Below, piece by piece: positions 51,630-60,029 of a stretch of 64,000 bases of DNA. The first letter of the stretch is position 1. Each line of letters opens with the position of its first letter. The DNA lies in the NCBI RefSeq assembly GCF_002163625.1, contig NZ_CP020892.1:434001-498000 (forward strand), written 5' to 3'. A program made the position numbers and the translations under genes. The notes beneath the pieces were generated by a model. The model ran no database searches and was not told where the DNA came from. It worked only from the letters and a program-made list of their open reading frames with translations. The DNA comes from Pseudomonas sp. M30-35. Its GTDB lineage: Bacteria; Pseudomonadota; Gammaproteobacteria; Pseudomonadales; Pseudomonadaceae.

Positions 51630-52760
51630 ATGATCAATAAAGCACGTAGCCATTTCGCCAAACCGCTGTATGGCGCTGCAATATTGCTCGCCTGCTTTTG
51701 GCTGAGTCCAGTGTCAGCCACCACTGATTATCGTATCGAGACCTTCACCGAAGGGCTTGAGAACCCCTGGGCGATGGCATTCTTGCCCGACGGACGCATG
51801 TTAGTCACCGAGCGCGCAGGGCGCCTGCGTATCATTGCGGCGAACGGTCAGTTGCAAGCGCAACCTGTTGCTGGTTTGCCCGAGATATATGCCACCTCGC
51901 AGGCAGGCTTGCTGGAAGTAAAGCTGGACCCTGAGTTCAGCACTAATCAGCGAATATTTATCAGCTATTCCTATGGCGATCGCGACGCCAACAACACGCG
52001 CCTTGCCAGTGCCAGGCTGGTTGATAACCAGTTGCAGGATCTAAAGACGATATTCACGGCCCTGCCTGCTAAAGCCGGAAGCTCGCACTACGGTGGCCGG
52101 ATCGCTTTTCTGCCGGATAACAGCCTCCTGTTAACTTTGGGCGATGGCTATGACTACCGCGAAGAAGCACAAAACCTAAGCAATCATCTGGGTAAAATTA
52201 TCCGGATCAACCGCGACGGCAGCGTGCCTGCGGATAATCCGTTTGTTGATGTCAAAGACGCGGCTCCGGAGATATACAGCTACGGCCATCGCAATGTGCA
52301 AGGCATTGTCTATGTGCCGGAACTCAAGCGTATCTACAGCCACGAGCACGGCCCTAGAGGCGGTGATGAGCTGAACTTGATCAAGCCTGGAATCAATTAT
52401 GGCTGGCCGCTTATCACCTACGGCGTTGATTACAACGGCGCGCAAATCTCTCCTTACACTGAGCTTGAGGGGTTGGAGCAACCACTGTTGCAGTGGACAC
52501 CCTCAGTTGCGCCGTCGGGTCTGATGGTCTACAGCGGTTCGCGTTTCAAGTACTGGCAGGGCGATTTGTTTGCTTCGACGCTGGCGGAAAAAAGCGTCAG
52601 GCGTATCCGCATGAAAGACGGCATGTTGGCAGGTCAGGAAGTGCTGTTTGAAGAACTTGATGAGCGTATTCGCGCGGTATACGGCGGCCCGGATGGGTAT
52701 ATCTATCTGCTCACCGACAACCCGCAAGGGCGGGTGCTCAAGGTCATACCGACTGAGTGA
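51630..52760 (+). CDS. PQQ-dependent sugar dehydrogenase (aldose sugar dehydrogenase type)
   Basis: A periplasmic six-bladed propeller enzyme of 376 residues. Signal peptide to SPVSA, then ENPWAMAFLPDGRMLVTERAG, the catalytic-region SSHYGGRIAFLPDNSLL, YSYGHRNVQGIVYV, HEHGPRGGDELNLI and GINYGWPLITYG. These are hallmarks of the YliI/Asd family, soluble quinoprotein dehydrogenases that oxidise aldoses. ATG 51630 is used; the longer frame to 51390 overlaps the preceding gene. PQQ synthesis genes are not in the window. Confidence 0.93.
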   Translation: MINKARSHFAKPLYGAAILLACFWLSPVSATTDYRIETFTEGLENPWAMAFLPDGRMLVTERAGRLRIIAANGQLQAQPVAGLPEIYATSQAGLLEVKLDPEFSTNQRIFISYSYGDRDANNTRLASARLVDNQLQDLKTIFTALPAKAGSSHYGGRIAFLPDNSLLLTLGDGYDYREEAQNLSNHLGKIIRINRDGSVPADNPFVDVKDAAPEIYSYGHRNVQGIVYVPELKRIYSHEHGPRGGDELNLIKPGINYGWPLITYGVDYNGAQISPYTELEGLEQPLLQWTPSVAPSGLMVYSGSRFKYWQGDLFASTLAEKSVRRIRMKDGMLAGQEVLFEELDERIRAVYGGPDGYIYLLTDNPQGRVLKVIPTE

Positions 52761-52808
52761 GGCGTTGCGGCATAATGGTCTGTATTCCGTACGCTGAAAG
52801 CCGTGACC

Positions 52809-53318
52809 ATGACGCCGCTTAAATACCTGCAAGCTTATCCTGCCGCGCTGCAAGACCAGGTTCGCCAGTTGATCGATCAAGGTCGTCTGGGTGATTACTT
52901 GGCGCAGCGTTACAGCGGCAAACACAGTGTGCAGAATGACAAAGCCCTGTACGCCTACACCATCGGGCTGAAACAGGAACATCTGCGCAATGCACCGAGT
53001 ATCGACAAGGTGTTGTTTGATAACCGTCTCGACCTGACGCACCGTGCGCTGGGTCTGCACACCGCTATTTCACGGGTGCAGGGTGGCAAGCTCAAAGCCA
53101 AAAAAGAGATTCGCGTAGCGGCGCTATTCAAAGAGGCTGCTCCGGAGTTTTTGCACATGATCGTGGTGCACGAATTGGCCCACCTGAAAGAATCCGAGCA
53201 CAACAAAGCGTTCTACAACCTTTGCGAATACATGCTGCCGGGTTATCAGCAAATTGAATTCGATCTGCGTGTGTATCTGACTTGGCAGGAGCTCAACCGC
53301 CAGCTCCCTGACGGTTGA
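52809..53318 (+). CDS. YgjP-like zinc metallopeptidase domain protein
   Basis: A 169-residue cytoplasmic protein with a zincin motif HELAHLKESEHNKAFY, where the HExxH and later His match the YgjP/WLM-type (DUF45) metallopeptidases. The upstream part (LKYLQAYPAALQDQVRQLID) is helical. Some family members act in nucleic-acid repair or protein release, but no substrate is known for this one. ATG 52809 is used; a GTG two codons earlier is possible. Convergent with the next gene. Confidence 0.85.
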   Translation: MTPLKYLQAYPAALQDQVRQLIDQGRLGDYLAQRYSGKHSVQNDKALYAYTIGLKQEHLRNAPSIDKVLFDNRLDLTHRALGLHTAISRVQGGKLKAKKEIRVAALFKEAAPEFLHMIVVHELAHLKESEHNKAFYNLCEYMLPGYQQIEFDLRVYLTWQELNRQLPDG

Positions 53319-53331
53319 GCCTACAGTTTAT

Positions 53332-53895
53332 TTACGGATTATTGACGACTACGTACACCACGGTGTTGTTGTCCCACTGCGGCTGGTAGTACTGGTTGTT
53401 GCAATAGTAGTACTCGTTTCCATGGCGATACACCTGCTGGCAGTTGGGCGGTAGGCTGTTGATCATCGAGCCGATGGCCAAGACGCTACCAGTGACAATT
53501 GCTGCAGTGGCCACCGGATGACGATGATCGACATCGACGTCAATATCCCAATCGCCACGGCCATTATGGTCAACGTCGATATCTACATCTTCGTCCCAGC
53601 CCCAGCCGTGATGATCAACATCAATGTCGACGTCGCCGCGGCGATAGTCGCGATTGTTATTGATGTTGACGTTTTTATTGATATTGACGTTGTTGTTACG
53701 CCTGACCGGTTGATTGTTGCGATTGATATTGCGGTTCTGCTGCACGCGGGGAGCGTTTGCCATCCGCGCATTACTGATCGAACTGTGCGCTCTGACCCCA
53801 CCACCATGACCCGCGAGGCGGGCGGCTTCAGCAACGGAGACGCTGAATATGAGCAATAACAGGGTCGCGCAGCCAAGGCACTTTAGGCTGTTCAT
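53332..53895 (-). CDS. Exported Asn/Asp/His-repeat protein
   Basis: A 187-residue protein of four parts: signal peptide (MNSLKCLGCATLLLLIFSVS, cleavage near AEA); an Asn/Arg-rich stretch (NINRNNQPVRRNNNVNINKN); three Asp/His repeats (DVDIDVDHHG, DVDIDVDHNG, DIDVDVDHRH); and a C-terminal domain with a hydrophobic segment and CQQVYRHGNEYYYCNNQYYQ. The repeats have an alternating Asp/hydrophobic pattern expected to bind divalent metal. The C-terminal Cys pair resembles small uncharacterised surface domains (DUF6515-like, low confidence). Its ATG overlaps the DUF2092 stop (ATGA), so the two are translated together. Confidence 0.8.
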   Translation of the reverse strand: MNSLKCLGCATLLLLIFSVSVAEAARLAGHGGGVRAHSSISNARMANAPRVQQNRNINRNNQPVRRNNNVNINKNVNINNNRDYRRGDVDIDVDHHGWGWDEDVDIDVDHNGRGDWDIDVDVDHRHPVATAAIVTGSVLAIGSMINSLPPNCQQVYRHGNEYYYCNNQYYQPQWDNNTVVYVVVNNP

Positions 53896-54671
53896 GGCTG
53901 TGGCTCCTTTTTGGGTGCTACGCGGTCAGAGGTAAAAGGGATGCGGGTGGCACCTTTTCCGGCAACGAAGGTGAAGTGATCGGCGGCAAATTTGACGTCT
54001 GTTTTCCACTTCATGGTCGCTTGATACTGTGGGTCGCCCACTGTGTAACGCGTTGTAATCACCAGTTTGCAAGGTAACGCCTGCTGGCCTTGGCTGACCC
54101 AGAGTTGCCAGTCGATATTGGGTTCGCGAAAAGCCAGGTGATCACAGGTTTGTCCGTCAATCTGCTCGCTACCGACCAGCAAACCGCGCTTAACCCCAGC
54201 TAGAAATTGCTCTTGCAGACCTTGGCTGAGGAAATCGATTAGCGGAATTTCAACATCATGCGCAATCAGTCCATTTACCAGTTGCTTTAGCGTTGCGGGG
54301 GCTGGTGTTTGCGCGTAGTAGCCTTCTTCGAGGCTGGATAAGGTCAGGGTTTTGCCATCGTAGACATAGAGTCGTGGTGTTTCGCCGCTAATCTGCGCCT
54401 TCAAGTGCATGGGCGGCTGCACATCAAGCGTTGCCTGGCTGTTGCGTTGCAGCTTGTATCCATAGTCGAGGACTTCATCCTGGCTCGACTGCACACTTAC
54501 GGAGTACTGCTTGAGCGCACGCAGGCTATTGCGCATGCGTTCATAAACAGCCTTGGCTTCGGCTGTTACTGCGCTTTCAGGGGCTTCTTCAGCTTCGGCT
54601 GCTAGCGCCTGTGGGCCAAATACAGATAAGCACAGGGCCAGGCACAGTCGCGTATGGCGTGGGGCGTTCAT
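53892..54671 (-). CDS. DUF2092 family periplasmic protein (LolA-like fold)
   Basis: A 259-residue exported protein. The signal peptide ends near PQALA; the mature part fits the DUF2092 family, which has a LolA/LolB-like incomplete barrel. Segments include NSLRALKQYSVSVQSSQDEV, LQRNSQATLDVQPPMHLKAQ, LYVYDGKTLTLSS, GQTCDHLAFREPNIDWQLWV and ALPCKLVITTRY. Such folds bind lipids or lipoproteins, but no role is established. Overlapping by four bases with the repeat protein, it may be its chaperone or carrier; that is inference. Confidence 0.85.
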   Translation of the reverse strand: MNAPRHTRLCLALCLSVFGPQALAAEAEEAPESAVTAEAKAVYERMRNSLRALKQYSVSVQSSQDEVLDYGYKLQRNSQATLDVQPPMHLKAQISGETPRLYVYDGKTLTLSSLEEGYYAQTPAPATLKQLVNGLIAHDVEIPLIDFLSQGLQEQFLAGVKRGLLVGSEQIDGQTCDHLAFREPNIDWQLWVSQGQQALPCKLVITTRYTVGDPQYQATMKWKTDVKFAADHFTFVAGKGATRIPFTSDRVAPKKEPQP

Positions 54672-54759
54672 ACAGGCTCCAGCAATCTAAATGGATAGCT
54701 GTTGAAGCGTAGCCCAGCATTGCTCTACCTGTTATGTGGCCCGGCTGTGATTTGAGCGC

Positions 54760-55005
54760 TTATTTGGGACGCGCGCCACGCAGCATCAGATTCAGTTGGT
54801 CAACGATTTCAGCCCAGTCGGCATCTTCACGTATTTCTTCACGCAGAAATGCAGCTTGGGACTTGCTCCAAAAGCTTGCATCGGCCAGTACGCAGTCTTC
54901 CGGCAACGGTGAGTGAGTACTGATGAATGCGTCGATGCTGGCTGGGTCGTTGTCTAAACCCAGTTGTGCAAACAGGCTGGGTAGATCATGAACGGGCGGC
55001 TCCAT
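54760..55005 (-). CDS. DUF2789 family small protein
   Basis: An 81-residue acidic cytoplasmic protein. It starts MEPPVHDLPSLFAQLGLDND and contains FWSKSQAAFLREEIREDADW and DQLNLML, the conserved block of DUF2789, found mainly in gammaproteobacteria. A GGAGG sits 8 bases before the ATG at 55005, which decides the start over a longer frame from 55035. Function unknown. Confidence 0.82.
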   Translation of the reverse strand: MEPPVHDLPSLFAQLGLDNDPASIDAFISTHSPLPEDCVLADASFWSKSQAAFLREEIREDADWAEIVDQLNLMLRGARPK

Positions 55006-55100
55006 GGTGTCGTCCTCCGGCAATAATGTTGGCACTGCACTGAAAAGATTAGCGCAGTCTGCCCTGTTGGTAAGTCACTGGACTAACTTACTGGGCTAAG

Positions 55101-55586
55101 TTATTGGACCCAGAGAATCTCGAAGTGTTGCGTGCTATTGGCAATTCTCAAACTGACATCATCACCAACAGTTTTGCCGAGCAAGACTTTACCCAGCGGC
55201 GCTTCATGGCTGATCACCTGAATGGTCTGGCCGTCATGCAGCAGTTTCATGCTGGCGCCGTTGGGACCAAGCAGCAGTAATTGCTCGGTTGCATGTTCGT
55301 CCACCAGGCAAATAAGTGCGCCAAGTGCGATGCCGGATTCTTCTGCGAAAGGGCGCAGGTTTAGCTGGCGCCACATGGCGATGGCCTGGCGGATAGCCTC
55401 GACCCTGCGCGCTTGGCCGGTCGCCAGGTAGGCGGCTTCAAGGCCCAGAGTGTCATATTTGTTCTCGGCTATATTCTCTTCATGGGTCGCGGTTTCATGT
55501 GCCACCTGTGCCGCGTGCGCCGCAGCTTGCAGGTCTGCCTCAAGACGCGTCAGTACGAGTTGTTGCAGCAGTGATTTATCTATCAA
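55101..55586 (-). CDS. GreA/GreB-family transcription factor
   Basis: A 161-residue protein. The N-terminal half (residues 1-75) is a helical hairpin, probably a coiled coil, as in Gre factors (LLQQLVLTRLEADLQAAAHA). The C-terminal half is the FKBP-like Gre domain (TIQVISHEAPLGKVLLGKTV). Gre-type proteins enter the RNA polymerase secondary channel. The hairpin tip here is EEN rather than an obvious pair of catalytic acidic residues, so cleavage activity is uncertain. It is smaller than the Rnk or GreB proteins I know. Confidence 0.8.
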   Translation of the reverse strand: MIDKSLLQQLVLTRLEADLQAAAHAAQVAHETATHEENIAENKYDTLGLEAAYLATGQARRVEAIRQAIAMWRQLNLRPFAEESGIALGALICLVDEHATEQLLLLGPNGASMKLLHDGQTIQVISHEAPLGKVLLGKTVGDDVSLRIANSTQHFEILWVQ

Positions 55587-55722
55587 GTTTGGCTACCGAG
55601 TGAGCGCGCAGAACAATCGCGCAGGGTAACGGAAATAAGCAGCGTGGGGGAGCATTGTCAGGCATCTTGCACCAAGGTCTAGTGTTGCCAGGTCGATGCT
55701 TGGACGATAGTTGATAACTGCT

Positions 55723-55737
55723 GAAAACTACTGCGCT
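55723..55737. repeat. Possible relic of the inverted-terminal-repeat element
   Basis: The bases from 55723 (GAAAACTACTGCGCT) match 14 consecutive positions of the left interior of the 162-bp element (3920-3933). Nothing else of that element is visible, so this could be a truncated end. Confidence 0.4.
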
Positions 55738-55763
55738 GGAGATGCCCAGCCGGAGGACGATTG

Positions 55764-55994
55764 ATGGACCTGTTACGTGCAATTGGTTTTTGTTTTTTAG
55801 GTGTAGTGGTTCCGCTGGGAGCACTGCTGGCGAGTAATCCTTCGGGAATAGCGCAGTGGTTGTCCGAGTTATTCGGCGCTGAAGTCACCCGCGCTGCGCT
55901 GGGTATCGGCTTTTTAGCCTTGGCAGCTATTTGTCTGAAAATTGACTTGACCATTCGCCGCCGTGCGCAAGCGGCCAAGGCCAAGTTGGCTTGA
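55764..55994 (+). CDS. Small inner-membrane protein
   Basis: A 76-residue protein with two hydrophobic helices (IGFCFLGVVVPLGALLA and AALGIGFLALAAICLKI) and a basic C-terminal tail (RRRAQAAKAKLA). Clear GGAG upstream (CGGAGGACG). No family recognised. It lies between the Gre-like gene and the YccS gene, convergent with the latter, and looks like an independently expressed small membrane protein. Confidence 0.68.
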   Translation: MDLLRAIGFCFLGVVVPLGALLASNPSGIAQWLSELFGAEVTRAALGIGFLALAAICLKIDLTIRRRAQAAKAKLA

Positions 55995-56029
55995 TTTTTC
56001 AGGCCAGTAAATACGGCCTCGCAGCATCC

Positions 56030-58210
56030 TTAACTGGGTGTTTTTACGCCCTTAAGCAAGTGCGCCGAGGCTGTGCGTAGTGGTCCAAGCTGCTGGCTGA
56101 TCAGGGCTAGCTGGGTTTGCACTAAACGCTGCTGGTCATCCAGCTCATCAGAAATTTGCTCCAGCTCAAGCGCAAGCTTTTCTTCGGCGTCGCTGTGAAT
56201 CGCCACCCCAGACTTCTCACTCAAGCCCTTGGCAATTTCATCGAGGCTGGCAGCCAGTTGCTCGGCACTGGTTAGCAGGTGCTGCTGGTTTTCATCCAAC
56301 TTAATCTCGCCACGGTGCGCACCCAAGCCCGACAGGTAGCTGAGCAGCGTGTGCGATAACACCAGAAAACGAAAACCTATGTCGGACTCTTTGCGAAAGT
56401 GCCCCGGCTCCATCAGCATGTTGGCCAGCGTGGTCGACAGGGCAGCATCGGCGTTATGGGCATTGCGCCGCGCCAACCGGTAACTGAGGTCGTCACGTTT
56501 ACCCTGTGCATATTGCTGAATGATCTGTCGCAGATAAGTGCTGTTGCAGCTCAGGGTTGTGGCGATCATGCGGTTAAGGCTGCGGCCTTGCCAGTCCGGC
56601 AGAATCAGGAACACCGCTAAACCTGCAATCAAACTACCGATCAAGGTATCGACCAAGCGCGGAATAAACAGCCCGTAGCCGTTGCCTACCTGGTTGAAGC
56701 AGAACAACACCAGCAGGGTAATTGCGGCGGTTGCCAGCGTGTAGCGGCTGGTCCGGGTGGCGAAAAAGGCAACGCCAGCGGCCACCGCAAACAGTGATTG
56801 GATCAGTGCGTTTGGAAAGAGATCAAACAACGCCCAGCCAATCAGCAAGCCGAGCACGGTGCCACTAATGCGCTGCACCAGCTTGCGCCGCGTTGCGCCA
56901 TAGTTGGGCTGGCAGACAAATACCGTCGTCAGCAATATCCAGTAGCCTTGCGCCGGGTGAATCCAGTTGAGCACTGCATAACCAACGGTCAGGGCCACCG
57001 CTAAACGTAAGGCGTGGCGAAATAGAAATGAGCTGGGCGTGAGCTGAGCACGGAAGCGGTTAAGCACGTCTTTGAACGACTGTGGTTCACGGTCAAGCAG
57101 GCTGCTGTCTTGCTCGTCAGCCAGTGCATCGGGGTTGCTGGCATTGCTGAACAAGTTGTCCAGCGTGCCGAGGTTATTGGCTAGAGCATTGAGCGAGCGC
57201 AGCAAATGTCGGCGTGGCGGGTTGGTTTGCTGTTGCAGGTATTCGAGCGAGTCGTGCAAGTCAGTCAGCGCTTGGCTGCACAGCTCACGAAACAGATATG
57301 GCTGACGCAGTTCGATCGCTTCAGCCAGTCGCTCGCAGGCCTCGCCATGCAGCCGCAATAGACGCTGGCAGCGAAACATCACATCGCTGTGGAAAAACGC
57401 TTCGGCCAATTCGTTGTAAGGATAGTGCGATGAGCTGGCGCGTTCATGAATATCCTGCGCCAGAAAATACAGCTTTAAGTAGCGGCTGACTTTGCGCCCG
57501 GCACGCCCACTTCCCACTCGATGCAGGAGTATTTCCTTGGTGGCATTGAGCGCGGCGACTACTTGACCGTTTTGCTTGGCCAACGCGAGCCTGCGTTCTT
57601 CAACATCAAGTTGACGCAATGGCTCGAACAGCGCTGCTTTAAGTTTCAGGTAGCGTCCAAGCTCTCGAAATAACTTGGCCAAGCTCAGTTGCACCGGTTG
57701 ATTGGAGAATATCGCGTGCCAGAACACCGAGAGCAAGCCATACCATGCTGCGCCCGCAACCAAGAGCAAGGGTTGCAGAACCGAGCCACTGGTGCCGCCG
57801 CGTTGTTCGACACCGATCATGCTGTAGATCGCCAGAATCAGTGTCGCCGAGCCGAGCGTTGCATAGCGCTCACCCAGTGCGCCAAGCATGGTCAAAGAGA
57901 AGGCGGAGGCGGCGAGTGCGGCGGCGAATAACCACGGGTAGGCAAAGACCCATTCCACGGTCAACGAGGCGGCACTGAAGCAACCCAAGGTGACCAGTAG
58001 TGCGGTCAAGCGGCCTTGCCAACTGTCATCCGTTTCAGCCAGTGCGCTGGCGATAACCCCGAGAAACAGTGGAATCAGCGCGTGCATCTGGTCTTGCGAC
58101 CAGCACAGGATCAAGCTGCCACTTAGCGCGATAAACACTCGTAAGCTGTAGCTGAATTTGTCCAATGCCCAAAGGCGGCGCAAGGATTGGCGAAATGAAG
58201 GGCGAGTCAT
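56030..58210 (-). CDS. YccS/YhfK family membrane protein (FUSC-like)
   Basis: A large inner-membrane protein of 726 residues of the YccS type (fusaric-acid-resistance-like). Two groups of membrane helices (about 25-160 and 395-525) flank and precede cytoplasmic domains, the last of which is coiled-coil-like (QISDELDDQQRLVQTQLALI). Features: FIALSGSLILCWSQDQMHALIP, YWILLTTVFVCQPNYGATR and RLVDTLIGSLIAGLAV. Substrate unknown; the related AaeB/FusC efflux systems export aromatic acids. It stands alone without periplasmic adaptor genes. Confidence 0.88.
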   Translation of the reverse strand: MTRPSFRQSLRRLWALDKFSYSLRVFIALSGSLILCWSQDQMHALIPLFLGVIASALAETDDSWQGRLTALLVTLGCFSAASLTVEWVFAYPWLFAAALAASAFSLTMLGALGERYATLGSATLILAIYSMIGVEQRGGTSGSVLQPLLLVAGAAWYGLLSVFWHAIFSNQPVQLSLAKLFRELGRYLKLKAALFEPLRQLDVEERRLALAKQNGQVVAALNATKEILLHRVGSGRAGRKVSRYLKLYFLAQDIHERASSSHYPYNELAEAFFHSDVMFRCQRLLRLHGEACERLAEAIELRQPYLFRELCSQALTDLHDSLEYLQQQTNPPRRHLLRSLNALANNLGTLDNLFSNASNPDALADEQDSSLLDREPQSFKDVLNRFRAQLTPSSFLFRHALRLAVALTVGYAVLNWIHPAQGYWILLTTVFVCQPNYGATRRKLVQRISGTVLGLLIGWALFDLFPNALIQSLFAVAAGVAFFATRTSRYTLATAAITLLVLFCFNQVGNGYGLFIPRLVDTLIGSLIAGLAVFLILPDWQGRSLNRMIATTLSCNSTYLRQIIQQYAQGKRDDLSYRLARRNAHNADAALSTTLANMLMEPGHFRKESDIGFRFLVLSHTLLSYLSGLGAHRGEIKLDENQQHLLTSAEQLAASLDEIAKGLSEKSGVAIHSDAEEKLALELEQISDELDDQQRLVQTQLALISQQLGPLRTASAHLLKGVKTPS

Positions 58211-58237
58211 TGGCTGGCCTTAATGCGTAAATGAGCG

Positions 58238-58295
58238 ACTGAAAACTAGTGCCTGGGTATTACCGTAGCTCGTTGCTTTTTTCAGGGGCTCCTAA
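58238..58295. repeat. Deleted copy of the inverted-terminal-repeat element
   Basis: The left end reads GACTGAAAACTAGTGCCTGG, then GTATTAC, matching the 3918-3943 part of the full element with a few changes. The right end TTTTTTCAGGGGCTCCTAAG matches the terminal repeat at 4048-4066. Only about 58 bases remain, so the interior is lost. Confidence 0.6.
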
Positions 58296-58439
58296 GTAAT
58301 CGCAGATTAACGGATCAGTTATGACGAGTGCTATGGGTTGGGCGATACAAGCGTGGGATCCAGCAGGCCGGCAGGGGTGAGTTACAGGTTGGGGTGAGCT
58401 GAGCTTGATATTTGGGACTGATCGGTTCTAAATGGATAA

Positions 58440-59027
58440 ATGAATCGCGGACGCCCCAGATCATTCTGCCCTGAGCAAGCCTTGGAAAATGCCATGCAGG
58501 TGTTTTGGCAGCGTGGCTATGAAGCCACGTCGCTGCAAGACTTGCTCACTGCTACTGGTTTGTCGAAGAGCAGCCTATATCAAACCTACCCCAGTAAGCT
58601 GGCCTGGTTTGAAGCCGCTTTTGCGCGTTATTGCCACAACCGTCAACAACTGTTGCTTGAGTTGTTGGAGCAATCAAGCTCGCCGCTCGACTATATACGC
58701 AGTCGTTTGCTCGGTGTGCTTGATGACGATGGTCTGGACGGCATACCGCGCGGTTGCATGTTGGTGAATGTGGCCAATGAGTTTTCACTTAATCAACCCA
58801 GCATCGCGTTGCTGATGAAAAAGGCCACTGAGGGGGGGGCTCAGGTACTGACCACTGCACTCAAGCGCGCTCAAGCGCTAGGCGAGTTGGATGCTCAGGC
58901 TGACACCGAAGCCTTGGGGTTTTATCTGCAATGTGTAATCAGCGGTTTGCGCACGCAAGTGAAGTCGGGTTTATCGGCCGATCAAATAAAGGCGACTGTG
59001 ACCCATGTGATGAACAGCCTTAACTAA
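58440..59027 (+). CDS. TetR family regulator
   Basis: A 195-residue regulator: TetR helix-turn-helix with FWQRGYEATSLQDLLTATGL and SKSSLYQTYPSKLAWFEAAF, and a C-terminal domain with IPRGCMLVNVANEFSLN, typical of regulators of reductases and detoxification genes. The sequence contains a run of eight G (58832-58839) within codons EGG, a potential slippage point. It is followed by a glutathione S-transferase gene 48 bases later and may control it. No operator identified. Confidence 0.88.
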   Translation: MNRGRPRSFCPEQALENAMQVFWQRGYEATSLQDLLTATGLSKSSLYQTYPSKLAWFEAAFARYCHNRQQLLLELLEQSSSPLDYIRSRLLGVLDDDGLDGIPRGCMLVNVANEFSLNQPSIALLMKKATEGGAQVLTTALKRAQALGELDAQADTEALGFYLQCVISGLRTQVKSGLSADQIKATVTHVMNSLN

Positions 59028-59075
59028 CCCTTTAAGCAAAATATGGATTGATTGTCCTTAAACTGGGAGTTGAAC

Positions 59076-59756
59076 ATGCTCGAACTATTCGAACTTCGTG
59101 GTGCCGATTCAGAGATTTTATTCTCGCCGTATTGCTGGCGGGTACGCTTGGCACTGGCCCACAAAGGTTTGCCATTCAAGGGTAATCCGCTGCGTTTTAC
59201 TGACAAAGAACCACTGGCTTGCTCGGGCCAGGGTTTGGTCCCGGTGATCCGCGATGGTGAAAAAGTGGTGAACGACAGCGTAGCGATTTTCCAGTACTTG
59301 GACGCCACTTATCCTGAGAAAACCCTGTTGGGTGACTCACTGGCTGCCAATCGCGCACGTTTGCTGGAAAAGCTGATTTTTACTGCGGTGCGCATGCCGC
59401 TGCTGAAAATACTGGTTCCCCGTGTATTTGTGGCCATTGATAATGCGGATAAAGACTACTTTCGCAGCAGTCGTGAAAAGGCCCTGGGCATGAGCTTGGA
59501 AGCGTTCGCCGATAGACAAGCCGGTCTTGATGCATTTGTTTCAGCAGTTGCACCGCTGGAAGCATGGCTCCAAACGCAGGAGTATCTTGATGGCGAGCAA
59601 CCTGCAGGCACCGACTACCTTGTCGCCGGTTTGTTTTTCTGGGCATGGTGCCTCGGTGAGCAGCCATGGACGCCTGGGTCTGCAGTTGATGCCTGGTTTC
59701 AGCGAATCCTGAAACAGTATGAAGCTCAGTTCGGAGCGGTAAAGCGCGCGGCCTGA
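59076..59756 (+). CDS. Glutathione S-transferase family protein
   Basis: A 226-residue GST: N-terminal thioredoxin-like domain (LFSPYCWRVRLALAHKGLPF, LVPVIRDGEKVVNDSVAIF) and helical C-terminal domain (LDGEQPAGTDYLVAGLFFWA). The SPYCWRV motif places the catalytic Ser/Cys as in beta- or omega-class bacterial GSTs. GGGAG lies before the ATG at 59076. It is downstream of a TetR gene. The substrate is unknown; gshB in this window supplies the cofactor. Confidence 0.9.
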   Translation: MLELFELRGADSEILFSPYCWRVRLALAHKGLPFKGNPLRFTDKEPLACSGQGLVPVIRDGEKVVNDSVAIFQYLDATYPEKTLLGDSLAANRARLLEKLIFTAVRMPLLKILVPRVFVAIDNADKDYFRSSREKALGMSLEAFADRQAGLDAFVSAVAPLEAWLQTQEYLDGEQPAGTDYLVAGLFFWAWCLGEQPWTPGSAVDAWFQRILKQYEAQFGAVKRAA

Positions 59757-60029
59757 ACCGAGCGTAGGCAAATCCTGGTTGATCTGTATGGCTGGTCTGT
59801 ATTTAACGGCCTCAAGGTCAGCCGTTTTCTTGGTCAACGGCGCGTGGGCTGCTGGACAGGTTTCGCGCCGTCTTTATTGCAGGTTGCCTCACCCATTTCG
59901 TGCTGAATAAATGCTGGTTTTAGGTGTTTTAACTGAAATCAATCGCTAATTCAGACTGGCTCAAACCTCAGCTTCTCTAAACTTAAAGTGCACGATATCG
60001 ACTCACTAGACCCCCTTCAGGAGGTGGCT

